From an uncultured Muribaculaceae bacterium (GTDB taxonomy: Bacteria > Bacteroidota > Bacteroidia > Bacteroidales > Muribaculaceae): DNA of 21,743 nt. The position numbers were made by a program, and so were the translations under genes. Below the pieces are notes generated by a model. It had not been told where the DNA came from. It saw nothing but the letters and a program-made list of their open reading frames with translations, and did not search any database. This document shows, in pieces, positions 1 through 7,187 of the stretch. The number at the start of each line of letters is the position of its first letter. Position 1 is the first letter of the stretch. The stretch lies in contig CAJUKF010000045.1 of assembly GCA_910587355.1 (NCBI GenBank), positions 1-21,743 of the forward strand. The letters are read 5' to 3'.

Positions 1-54
1 ACCCACGACCTTTTCGTTACGAATGAAATGCTCTACCGACTGAGCTATTGCGGC
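1..54 (-). tRNA. tRNA-Thr (anticodon CGT), 3' part cut by window edge
   Basis: Read on the minus strand from 54, the sequence starts with the acceptor strand GCCGCAA, then TA, a D arm (GCTC-AGTCGGTA-GAGC), and an anticodon arm with loop TTCGTAA, giving anticodon CGT for threonine. The variable loop AGGTC and the first T-stem strand GTGGG follow before the window ends. The anticodon stem TTTCA/CGAAA has one A-C mismatch next to the loop. The 3' acceptor strand and discriminator lie outside the window. A consensus promoter sits 28 bp upstream. Confidence 0.93.
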
Positions 55-81
55 GGTTGTGCATCAGCGCTTTTGCGGATG

Positions 82-112
82 CAAAGATAGCGATTATTTT
101 TGAGTCTGCAAA
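82..112 (-). promoter_or_regulatory. Bacteroidota-type promoter for tRNA-Thr
   Basis: On the minus strand TTTG (109-112) is followed after exactly 19 bases by TATCTTTG (82-89), matching the Bacteroides sigma-ABfr consensus TTTG-N19/21-TAnnTTTG. Transcription would start near 75, about 20 nt before the mature tRNA 5' end. The -33 box overlaps the last codons of the upstream lipoprotein gene, so the tRNA has its own promoter rather than depending on readthrough. Confidence 0.8.
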
Positions 113-1482
113 CTGTAAGTCAATTTAATTTTGGCTTTGTCGATGTGAACGTCGGCCATTACGGGAGATGTCGCGTATGGCTGGATTTCGCTTTCGGTCT
201 CGCTGGTGGTTGTCTGGTAATAATAGTAGCTTCCGCTGTTTGCGAGCTGCTCGAAGCTTACGTTGACCGGAACGAGGGAGAATGTGTAGTCTTCGGGAGT
301 TATTTCGTCCTTCTCGAGCATGGTGGTGATGTAGGAGCGCATGGAGGAGAAGTCGTAAGTGGCGGTGGCGGAGTTGTATGCGGCGTAGAAGGAGGTTATG
401 TTGTCAGTGAGCTTGTTCTTGGCGAAGAATTCGTCGCGGTCTTTTTTAAGGACCATGAGGGCATAAGGGGGAGGGGTTACGCCGAGGCGGTTCTCGATGC
501 TGTCCACGGGAATGCTCATGGAGAGGCCGTTGATTACGGCTATGCCTTTATGGCCGCGGTATGCGCTGATGATGTCCTGGAGAGGGAATGTGAATTCGAT
601 TTCGGAGCCGCAGGGGGCAATCATCATGGTGTGTCCCTGTGCAATCATGTCGCGGAGCTTGTCGGACATGGTGTAGCGTATGTTGTTGTTGCTCACAACC
701 TCGGGGGTGGTGAGGTAATAGAGGTGCTCGGCGTCGATTGTATCGGGTTTTTCTTCGCCTGCGGGAGTGTAGATTTTACGCAGATATACTGTCATTGCGC
801 ATACGGTGACCTGTGTGAGGCGTCCGCTGCCGTATGTGCTGCGGAGATAGAGTCCGGGGAATACATCGCGTGCGAAAATCTGGCCGTTAGCATAGTCGGA
901 GGGGTTGTCCTCGAATGCTTTGAAGAGGCGACGTCCGAGTTCGACGGGGAGCTTGACATCGATTTCTTTGGAAGTGGTTGTCTCGCCTTTGAATGTTGAG
1001 GCGTTGTATATACGTGTACCCAGAGGTGTGGGATTATAGTAGCCGTCGGGGTTGAAGCTGCTGGTTATGTCGGAAGTGATTTGCTTCGTGAGCGGATATA
1101 CCGAGAGCTGCATGGGTGCTACGGAGTCGCCGATAAAGGCGGAGTTGGCGTAACGTAGGTTGAGGAATATTGAGTCTACGTTCTCGTATGTAAACTCCGC
1201 AGTGTCGAGTTCGGTGGAGGGAAGGAACTGTGTTACGACATCGCTCTCGAGAGTGCCGTATTCGGGTACGGAAATGCGGCCGATGAGCTGAACGGATGTC
1301 TTTGGGCGGATGGTATTCACTATCACTGTTTTGCCAGATGCGGTGAATGATGAATCCACAACGATTTTGACGTCGGCACCGGCTATCGATGTACCTATTT
1401 CAGAAGCGGTGTCGTCGCAGGCTGTGAACAAACCGGCCGAGAGGGCAACGCCGCAGAGCAGGGTGAGAAAGTGGAATTTCAT
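94..1482 (-). CDS. DUF4270 family lipoprotein
   Basis: This 462-residue protein starts with a lipoprotein signal peptide: a short basic and hydrophobic stretch, then Cys22 in LFTAC, a relaxed lipobox common in Bacteroidota. CDD after the cleavage site resembles the acidic signal that sends lipoproteins to the cell surface. The body matches the DUF4270 pattern: a segment at about 64-90 (VQLIGRISVPEYG followed by VVTQFLPS) and the following ENVDSIFLNLRY strand are typical of the family. Its function is unknown. The gene starts 32 bp after the glgA-like gene on the same strand and is probably cotranscribed with it, an arrangement also found in Bacteroides. No catalytic motif is visible. The family call is firm; surface location is inferred. 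Confidence 0.85.
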   Translation of the reverse strand: MKFHFLTLLCGVALSAGLFTACDDTASEIGTSIAGADVKIVVDSSFTASGKTVIVNTIRPKTSVQLIGRISVPEYGTLESDVVTQFLPSTELDTAEFTYENVDSIFLNLRYANSAFIGDSVAPMQLSVYPLTKQITSDITSSFNPDGYYNPTPLGTRIYNASTFKGETTTSKEIDVKLPVELGRRLFKAFEDNPSDYANGQIFARDVFPGLYLRSTYGSGRLTQVTVCAMTVYLRKIYTPAGEEKPDTIDAEHLYYLTTPEVVSNNNIRYTMSDKLRDMIAQGHTMMIAPCGSEIEFTFPLQDIISAYRGHKGIAVINGLSMSIPVDSIENRLGVTPPPYALMVLKKDRDEFFAKNKLTDNITSFYAAYNSATATYDFSSMRSYITTMLEKDEITPEDYTFSLVPVNVSFEQLANSGSYYYYQTTTSETESEIQPYATSPVMADVHIDKAKIKLTYSLQTQK

Positions 1483-1514
1483 TTTTGGTTGACGGTAGTG
1501 TCGGGGAAATATGT

Positions 1515-2327
1515 TCAGAGCGAGGTGTAGAATTCTTTGTAGGCTTCGGCATTGGCTTTGTCTTCGGAGTAGGGAAGGAAGAGCTTGCCGGATGCTTTGG
1601 CGTAGGCTATGAGTTCGGGGGCCACGTCGGCGGCGCTCTGGATGATGGCGTCGGCGTAGTCTATGGCGAGTTTGTTGAGCTTTATGTAGTCGACATCACC
1701 TTCGCCTGTGGTAAGGGCTTTGAGTTCATTGTCGGTGAATCCGTCTTCTTTGAGTTTGCGTACCAATTCATGGTCAAGTGTTCCTTCAAAATTGTCGTTG
1801 AAGAGAGAGAAGACGATTTTGGAGGAGCGGAATGAGAGGTCGTCGGTGTGCTTCACTTTGATGTAGAGGGGTGTGAGAGCTGTAATCCAGCCGGCACAAT
1901 GTACGATGTCGGCGCCCCAGCGGAGCTTGCGTACGGTCTCGATAGTTCCCCGGACGAAGAAAATAGTGCGTTCATCGTTAATGTCGGCCCAGTCGACGGT
2001 TTCGTGCTTGGCGGAGTTGTGGCGGTAGAAAAAATCGTCATTGTCGATGAAGTATACCTGCAGACGGGTGGGCTGAAGTGTTGCAACCTTAATGATGAGG
2101 GGGTGGTCGGTGTCATCAACGATGATGTTCATGCCCGACAGACGAATCACTTCATGGAGCTGATTGCGGCGCTCGTTTATAGCACCGTATTTGGGCATGA
2201 AAGCGCGCACTTCGGCGCCTTTTTCCTGAAGACCCTGTGATAGCTCGCGGCTGAATACACCGAGGGGGGTGCCGGTGAGGTAGGGGTCAATCTCCTGAGA
2301 GATATAAAGCACTTTTTTTACGTCCAT
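1515..2327 (-). CDS. Short glycogen/starch synthase-like protein (GT5 N-terminal domain only)
   Basis: This 270-residue protein resembles the N-terminal Rossmann half of GT5 glycogen synthases: VLYISQEIDPYL, then a helix with GVFSRELSQGLQEKGAEV and AFMPKYG, and later ADIVHCAGWITALTPLYIK, equivalent to the D.VH.HDWHT region. Full GlgA is about 480 residues, so the whole C-terminal domain, which carries most of the nucleotide-sugar contacts, is absent. The KxGGL motif near the N-terminus has become LTGTPLG. Similar short forms are annotated as glycogen/starch synthase in other Bacteroidales, so this is probably not a fresh truncation. Synthase activity is doubtful. The ATG at 2327 was chosen because a TAACTTTG -7 box at 2376-2383 puts the transcript start downstream of the alternative TTG at 2378. 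The DUF4270 gene follows. Confidence 0.75.
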   Translation of the reverse strand: MDVKKVLYISQEIDPYLTGTPLGVFSRELSQGLQEKGAEVRAFMPKYGAINERRNQLHEVIRLSGMNIIVDDTDHPLIIKVATLQPTRLQVYFIDNDDFFYRHNSAKHETVDWADINDERTIFFVRGTIETVRKLRWGADIVHCAGWITALTPLYIKVKHTDDLSFRSSKIVFSLFNDNFEGTLDHELVRKLKEDGFTDNELKALTTGEGDVDYIKLNKLAIDYADAIIQSAADVAPELIAYAKASGKLFLPYSEDKANAEAYKEFYTSL

Positions 2328-2375
2328 TAGCGAAATTGCTGAGGAGAAGAGATTTTTAATGTAAATTTCAATTCG

Positions 2376-2383
2376 CAAAGTTA
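2376..2383 (-). promoter_or_regulatory. -7 box (TAACTTTG) for the glgA-like gene
   Basis: TAACTTTG on the minus strand fits TAnnTTTG exactly and would give a transcript start near 2369, about 42 nt before the ATG at 2327. No TTTG is present at the usual -33 distance; an A-rich tract fills the spacer. The box decides against the upstream TTG start codon, which it overlaps. Confidence 0.6.
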
Positions 2384-2456
2384 ACGATTTTTTTTTGAAA
2401 AACCTTGCGGAGGCTTCGCTTGTTGACGTTTTTTGTGATTTCGGCGCTTTTTTGAA

Positions 2457-2506
2457 GCAGGGTCAGGGCCGTTTCGATAATATATGTTAACGGCTCTTAA
2501 CCCTGC
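2457..2506 (-). terminator. Two-part hairpin after the GH109-like gene, possible terminator
   Basis: GCAGGGT (2457-2463) pairs with ACCCTGC (2500-2506), and inside it GCCGTT (2468-2473) pairs with AACGGC (2489-2494), with small bulges between. It starts 11 nt after the stop codon of the GH109-like gene, where a terminator is expected. No U-tract follows on the minus strand, so termination is plausible but not shown. Confidence 0.4.
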
Positions 2507-2516
2507 TGCGAGGGGT

Positions 2517-3965
2517 TTACTCGCCTTTCATATAGTGATGGTAGCCGTTGAGTTTTTTCCAGGCGCCGCGTGTGAAATCGGGCACTTCGACGGGAGCGCT
2601 GCTGTTTGCGATAGATATGCGGCTGAGTTCGCCGAGCGACGACCATTCGGCAGCGTCGTATACGTCTTCATCGAGGGGCAGCCCGTTGAGGAGGCAATAT
2701 ACGAGGCGGTAATCCATTATGTAGTCCATGCCGCCGTGACCGCCTACTTTGCGTGCAGTCGCTTCGGTTTCGGTCTGTATGGGGTGCTTGTACTGCTCCA
2801 TGAGGGAGGCTTTGACATCTTCGGGCACGAAATCGTGGAAAGAGAGGTTTTCGTGGTCGGGAGCGCCTTCGTAATCCTTGACTTCGCGGAAAGCATAGCC
2901 TTCGACGGGATATTTGTTGGCAAAGCCTTCGGTGCCTGTTACCTGATACATGCGCGTATAAGGACGGGGATTGAGCACGTCGTGCTGTATGTGGATTGTC
3001 TGTCCGCTGGCGGTCTTAATCATGCTCATGGTGTGGTCGCCGTTCTGGAAATCAGTGCATTCTCGGCCCTGTTTCTCTACGATTTTAGGGCCGGAGACGG
3101 CTTTGGTATCCATGGAGACGATATAGTCCATTTTGTTTCCGCGGTGGATGTTGACGAGCTGACATGCCGGACCCATGCCGTGGGTGGCGTAAACATCGCC
3201 GCGGTGCTTTTCGTTAAAGTCGAGGCGCCAGTTGCCCTCGTATTCGTCCCAGAAGTCCTCGAGGTTGTGGATGTATGAGCCCTCGACATGGACGATGTCG
3301 CCGAAGAGGCCCTGCTGTGCCATATTCAGGGTGGTGAGTTCGAAGAAGTCGTAGACGCAGTTTTCGAGCATCATGCAGTGGCGGCGTGTCTTTTCTGCGG
3401 TATTGACGAGCTGCCAGCATTCGTCGAGATTCATTGCGGCAGGGACTTCGACAGCCACATTCTTGCCGTGCTCCATGGCATAGACGGCCATCGGGACATG
3501 ATTCTTCCAGTCGGTGGCGATGTAGACAAGGTCGATGTCGGGGCGCTCGCACAGTTCTTTCCAGCCTTCTTCGCCGCTGTATTCGTCGGCTTCGGGACGG
3601 CCGGCTTCGGCGAGGTATTTCTGTCCGGCGGCGAGGCGGTCGGCGTGTTTGTCGCAGAGGGCCTTGACGGATGTGCGGTCGATGTTGGCGAAGCGGTAGA
3701 CTGCGCCGGGACCTCTCATGCCCTGACCGATAAAGCCTACGCGGACGCTGTCCATTGGCGCGAGACGCAGGGCAACGACATCTTCCTGACCTTCCGGACG
3801 CTCTGGAACGGAGGTCTTAATAAGGCCGGACTCTGAATCGAAGGTAAGTGCTGTGCCGTCGGGCGATTTCAGCTGTGATTCGTCGTTTTTCTGATTGCAC
3901 GACTGTGGGGCGAGGGTGAGCAGGCCGCACACCGAAAGGGAGAGAAAGAGATTGAGTTGTTTCAT
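2517..3965 (-). CDS. GH109-like Gfo/Idh/MocA family lipoprotein
   Basis: This 482-residue protein has a lipoprotein signal peptide ending at Cys23 (LAPQSC). A Rossmann NAD-binding domain begins at about residue 74, with GFIGQG at 77-82, DIDLVYIATDW at 143-153 and EVPAAMN at 173-179, where ordinary family members have EKP. The C-terminal oxidoreductase fold carries YATHGMGP at about 259-266. EVPAA plus THG.GP is the pattern of GH109 proteins, which use tightly bound NAD to cleave alpha-N-acetylgalactosaminides by a redox elimination mechanism; Bacteroidota secrete many of them. A periplasmic or outer-membrane glycosidase acting on host mucin-type glycans is therefore plausible, but the substrate is not provable from sequence. 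The gene starts 18 bp after topB and may be read from the mazG promoter. A non-hydrolytic oxidoreductase is the alternative. Confidence 0.78.
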   Translation of the reverse strand: MKQLNLFLSLSVCGLLTLAPQSCNQKNDESQLKSPDGTALTFDSESGLIKTSVPERPEGQEDVVALRLAPMDSVRVGFIGQGMRGPGAVYRFANIDRTSVKALCDKHADRLAAGQKYLAEAGRPEADEYSGEEGWKELCERPDIDLVYIATDWKNHVPMAVYAMEHGKNVAVEVPAAMNLDECWQLVNTAEKTRRHCMMLENCVYDFFELTTLNMAQQGLFGDIVHVEGSYIHNLEDFWDEYEGNWRLDFNEKHRGDVYATHGMGPACQLVNIHRGNKMDYIVSMDTKAVSGPKIVEKQGRECTDFQNGDHTMSMIKTASGQTIHIQHDVLNPRPYTRMYQVTGTEGFANKYPVEGYAFREVKDYEGAPDHENLSFHDFVPEDVKASLMEQYKHPIQTETEATARKVGGHGGMDYIMDYRLVYCLLNGLPLDEDVYDAAEWSSLGELSRISIANSSAPVEVPDFTRGAWKKLNGYHHYMKGE

Positions 3966-3983
3966 GGGATGTATGATTGTCGG

Positions 3984-6047
3984 TTATTTTTTAGAGGCTT
4001 CGAGTATTTTTTTCAGACGTGAGGGCGTGGTATCGGCCGGACAGTCGGTGAAGAGGAGTCTGAATCCGCAGCCGTCGGCGTAGCGGCTGCAGCCGAATGC
4101 GGTGCGGCCTTTGATGATGTGCCCCTGACCGCATACGGGGCACGGTACCTGCTCGAGTTTTGTAATTCGCGGTGCCCGGGGCTTTTTTTCAGTTTTCGGC
4201 TCTTTGTTCTGAGCTTTGGCGGCTTTTTTTGCTTCGGCAGGTGTCTCGGTAATGATGCGGCGGTTTGAGTTGTCGCTGAGCACGTTGAATACAATCTGCC
4301 TGATTAGCGTGCTGATTTCCTGAATGAACTGGACGGGCGAGTAGTCGCCGCGCTCGATGCGCCGGAGTTTGTTTTCCCAGATACCGGTCAGCGCGGCGGA
4401 TTTGAGCAGTTCCTCGTTGATTGAAGCGATGAGGTCGATGCCGGCCTGTGTGGCGATGATGTTCTTGCGTTCGCGATAGATGTATCGGCGTTTGAACAGC
4501 GTCTCGATTATGGCCGCACGGGTCGACGGCCGGCCGATGCCGTTCTCTTTGAGCGCTTCGCGCAAATCCTCGTCGTCGATGTTTTTGCCGGCGGTCTCCA
4601 TTGCACGCAGCAGTGTGCCCTCGGTGTAATATTTGGGTGGCTGAGAGGTTTTCTTGGCGAGGAAGGGTTCGTGTGGGCCGCTTTCGCCGTGGGTGAATAC
4701 CGGGAGTATGCTGTCGTCGCTGTCGTCATCCTTGGCTGACGTATCGTCGTCTTTCGTCTTTGTGTCGGCAAAGAGCACGCGCCAGCCGGGCGATGTGATT
4801 ACTTTTCCCGTTGCCTTGAAACCGTATTCGGCGGCATGTCCGGTGACGGTTGTTGCCTCGAATTCGCAGTCGTTGTAGAAAGCGGCGATGAAGCGCATGG
4901 CGATAAGATGATAGAGGCGTTTCTCGTCGTTTTCCAGCCCGACGGGCGACTGGCCTGTGGGGATTATGGCATGGTGGTCGGTGACCTTGCTGTTGTCGAA
5001 GATTTTCTTGGACTTCGGTATGGGTTTCTGAAGAATCGGCTCTGTGATTCTGGCGTACGGAGTCATGCGTCGCAGGGTATCGCCGATTTTCGGATATATG
5101 TCTTCTGAGAGATATGTGGTGTCGACACGCGGATATGTGGTGAGTTTCTTCTCATAGAGGCTCTGTATGAGGCGGAGTGTCTGGTCGGCGGTCCAGGCGA
5201 ATTTTTTGTTGCACTCCACCTGAAGCGAAGTGAGGTCGAAGAGACGCGGAGGAGCTTCGCGGCCTTTTTTCTTTGTCACGCCATCGATTACGAATAGATC
5301 GGAGCGTATTTCGTCAATAAGCTTCTGCCCATCGGCCTCGGTGTCGAACCGGTCACCGGTGTATGTGAAATTGGCGCCGCGGTACATGGTATGAGCTTCC
5401 CATGTGTCCTTGGGAACGAATTCGGCTATTTCTTTCTGACGGCGCACGATGAGGGCGAGGGTGGGGGTCTGTACGCGACCGATTGAGAGTACGTGTCCCG
5501 GCGATGAATATTTGAGGGTGTAGAGGCGCGTGGCGTTCATGCCGAGAATCCAGTCGCCGATGGCGCGCGACAGGCCGGCGTAGAAAAGCCGGTCGTAGTC
5601 CTGCTGCGGTTTCAGACCTTTGAAGCCTTCGCGGATAGACTCGTCGGTAAGAGATGAAATCCACAGGCGCCGCACCGGGCAGCCTATGCCGGCTTTTTTC
5701 ATCACCCAGCGCTGTATGAGCTCGCCTTCCTGTCCGGCATCACCGCAGTTTATGATTTCGTCGGCGCTGTGAAAAAGTCGTTCGATGATTTCGAACTGGT
5801 GCTTAATGCCCTTGTCGTCAATCAGCTTGATGTCGAATTTGTCGGGAATCATAGGCAGGGCGCCCAGCGACCAGTGCTTCCACTGCGGCTTGTAATCGTT
5901 GGGCTCGAGGAGGCCGCAGAGATGTCCGAACGTCCAGGTCACCTGATAACCCGAACCTTCGTAATATCCGTCGTGGCGCGAGTTCGCGCCGAGAATGGCG
6001 GCAATGTCTTTTGCGACGCTTGGTTTCTCGGTGATGCAGACTATCAT
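3984..6047 (-). CDS. topB: DNA topoisomerase III (type IA)
   Basis: This 687-residue enzyme relaxes and decatenates DNA by cutting one strand through a 5'-phosphotyrosine. The N-terminal Toprim domain has ITEKPS (Glu7) and CGDAGQEGELI (101-111). SIGRVQTPTL is at 188-197. The catalytic tyrosine should be Tyr305 in LTTYPRVDTTYLSEDI. The C-terminus has a Lys/Ala-rich linker and a four-cysteine zinc ribbon (CPVCGQGHIIKGR then GCSRYADGCGF), as in bacterial TopB. The usual Toprim motif DADREGE reads DAGQEGE, so the second Asp is Gly; I recall this form from other Bacteroidota TopB proteins but cannot check it here. The start overlaps the mazG stop by 4 bp (ATGA), indicating coupled translation. No conjugation genes accompany it, so it looks like the chromosomal copy. 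Confidence 0.95.
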   Translation of the reverse strand: MIVCITEKPSVAKDIAAILGANSRHDGYYEGSGYQVTWTFGHLCGLLEPNDYKPQWKHWSLGALPMIPDKFDIKLIDDKGIKHQFEIIERLFHSADEIINCGDAGQEGELIQRWVMKKAGIGCPVRRLWISSLTDESIREGFKGLKPQQDYDRLFYAGLSRAIGDWILGMNATRLYTLKYSSPGHVLSIGRVQTPTLALIVRRQKEIAEFVPKDTWEAHTMYRGANFTYTGDRFDTEADGQKLIDEIRSDLFVIDGVTKKKGREAPPRLFDLTSLQVECNKKFAWTADQTLRLIQSLYEKKLTTYPRVDTTYLSEDIYPKIGDTLRRMTPYARITEPILQKPIPKSKKIFDNSKVTDHHAIIPTGQSPVGLENDEKRLYHLIAMRFIAAFYNDCEFEATTVTGHAAEYGFKATGKVITSPGWRVLFADTKTKDDDTSAKDDDSDDSILPVFTHGESGPHEPFLAKKTSQPPKYYTEGTLLRAMETAGKNIDDEDLREALKENGIGRPSTRAAIIETLFKRRYIYRERKNIIATQAGIDLIASINEELLKSAALTGIWENKLRRIERGDYSPVQFIQEISTLIRQIVFNVLSDNSNRRIITETPAEAKKAAKAQNKEPKTEKKPRAPRITKLEQVPCPVCGQGHIIKGRTAFGCSRYADGCGFRLLFTDCPADTTPSRLKKILEASKK

Positions 6048-6832
6048 TCGGCTTTTTTTGCTTCGTTCCAGAGAACGTTCATTTCTTCCAGACTCATATC
6101 CTTGAGGTGCTTGGCCTGCTCCTTGGCTTTGGATTCGATGTAGTTGAAGCGTGAAATGAACTTGCGGTTGGTGCGTTCGAGAGCGTTTTCGGGGTTGACA
6201 CCGTAGAGACGCGCGGCGTTGACAACACTGAAAATGAGGTCGCCGAACTCGGCTTCAATATCGTCCTTGTTGCCCGAGGCAATGGCATGGGCTGTTTCGG
6301 CGGTTTCTTCGTGCACCTTGTCCCAGACCTGAGCCGGTGTCTCCCAGTCGAAACCTACATTGGCGGCTTTCTCCTGCACGCGGAAGGCTTTGACAAGTGC
6401 CGGTAGGGCTGCCGGTACACCGGCGAGCACAGAGCGGTTGCCGCCTTTCTCGCGTAACTTCAGTTCCTCCCAGTTCTGCGTCACTTGTTCGGCATTGTCT
6501 ACGTGTGTTGTGCCGAAGACGTGCGGATGACGGAAGATGAGTTTGTCGTTCAGCGCGTCGGCTACGTCAGCTATATCGAACAGCCCGTTTTCATCTCCGA
6601 TTTTTGCGTAGAAAAGTATGTGAAGGAGCACATCCCCGAGTTCCTTGCGGATTTCGGAGGCGTTGTTGTCCATGAGGGCCTGAGTGAGTTCGTAAACTTC
6701 TTCAATGGTGTTTGGACGCAGGCTTTCGTTGGTCTGTTTGGCGTCCCAGGGGCATTTTACGCGGAGAATGTCGAGTGTGTCGATAATTCTGCCGAAGGCT
6801 TCGAGCTTTTCGGCACGTGTATGGTTTGGCAT
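6044..6832 (-). CDS. mazG: Nucleoside triphosphate pyrophosphohydrolase MazG
   Basis: This 262-residue protein has the two tandem MazG domains of the full-length bacterial enzyme, which hydrolyses (d)NTPs to NMP and pyrophosphate in the cytoplasm and helps control aberrant nucleotides and the stringent alarmone. CPWDAKQTNESLRPNTIEE (27-45), with the metal ligands EE at 44-45 and ELGD at 65-68, marks domain one. Domain two has HEE at 174-176 and EFGD at 195-198. Length and motif order are normal. It is the first gene of a mazG-topB pair that overlaps by 4 bp, and a near-perfect promoter lies 28 bp upstream. Both products act on nucleotides or DNA. Confidence 0.95.
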   Translation of the reverse strand: MPNHTRAEKLEAFGRIIDTLDILRVKCPWDAKQTNESLRPNTIEEVYELTQALMDNNASEIRKELGDVLLHILFYAKIGDENGLFDIADVADALNDKLIFRHPHVFGTTHVDNAEQVTQNWEELKLREKGGNRSVLAGVPAALPALVKAFRVQEKAANVGFDWETPAQVWDKVHEETAETAHAIASGNKDDIEAEFGDLIFSVVNAARLYGVNPENALERTNRKFISRFNYIESKAKEQAKHLKDMSLEEMNVLWNEAKKAE

Positions 6833-6859
6833 TTTTATTTCCTTTCTTTTTCCTTATTG

Positions 6860-6890
6860 CAAAGGTACGCATTCTTTCTTTTTCGGCAAA
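6860..6890 (-). promoter_or_regulatory. Bacteroidota-type promoter for mazG-topB
   Basis: On the minus strand TTTG (6887-6890) is followed after 19 bases by TACCTTTG (6860-6867), a full match to TTTG-N19-TAnnTTTG. The predicted start near 6853 gives a leader of about 20 nt before the mazG ATG. Confidence 0.82.
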
Positions 6891-7063
6891 ACTTGAAGTG
6901 ATGTGATGATGCTGTGAAATCGGTAAAAACTGCGTGAAAATAAAAAATAACGTCGTGTTTTATTCAATCCGGATATGAAAATCTGGGGTAAGAGGTGTTG
7001 CTTGTATAAATAATTGTATATCAATGAATTACCTCCTCTCAGCCTAAAATTGTGCGAGAAATA

Positions 7064-7095
7064 TTTGAAAATTAGGAGACAAACGATTAATTTTA
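7064..7095 (+). promoter_or_regulatory. Probable promoter of the Wbp glycan locus
   Basis: TTTG (7064-7067), a 20-base spacer, then TAATTTTA (7088-7095). This fits TTTG-N20-TAnnTTTG except for the last base. Transcription would start near 7102, leaving a leader of about 85 nt before the ATG at 7188. It is the best candidate in this gap on the plus strand. Confidence 0.55.
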
Positions 7096-7116
7096 CCCCG
7101 CAAAATATAGAAGTGG

Positions 7117-7144
7117 ATGACAGTTTATGCAGTATTGCTGTCAT
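7117..7144 (+). repeat. Inverted repeat in the leader of the glycan locus
   Basis: ATGACAG (7117-7123) and CTGTCAT (7138-7144) form a perfect 7-bp stem with a 14-nt loop, inside the predicted untranslated leader. No U-tract follows, so it does not look like a terminator. It could be an RNA structure or a protein-binding site; nothing more can be said. Confidence 0.4.
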
Positions 7145-7187
7145 GCCCGGTTTTCGAAGACTTATTCAAGGTATTTTTTAATTTAAA

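Larger units (their letters stand above)
6891..7187. other. Intergenic region between divergent mazG and the glycan locus
   Basis: About 355 bp separate the divergent starts at 6832 and 7188. The minus-strand mazG promoter occupies the left end and a plus-strand promoter lies at 7064-7095. The rest is AT-rich. I see no RNA gene, no convincing small ORF beyond a 7-codon one near 7024, and no UpxY-type antiterminator gene such as starts many Bacteroides capsule loci. The leader downstream of the plus-strand promoter contains one hairpin (7117-7144). Confidence 0.6.

Noticed and set aside
100..999. A 299-codon open frame on the plus strand opposite the DUF4270 gene
   Set aside because: Composition is Gly/Val/Cys-rich without motifs and it mirrors the real lipoprotein gene, which has a signal peptide and a family match. 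The same holds for the long plus-strand frames opposite the GH109-like, topB and mazG genes.
2328..2378. 17-residue N-terminal extension of the glgA-like protein starting at TTG 2378
   Set aside because: The predicted -7 box covers the TTG, so the transcript would begin after it, and the family N-terminus starts at the ATG at 2327.
6891..7063. Invertible promoter region ahead of the glycan locus
   Set aside because: No pair of long inverted repeats flanks the promoter and no invertase gene is near, so phase variation by inversion is not supported.
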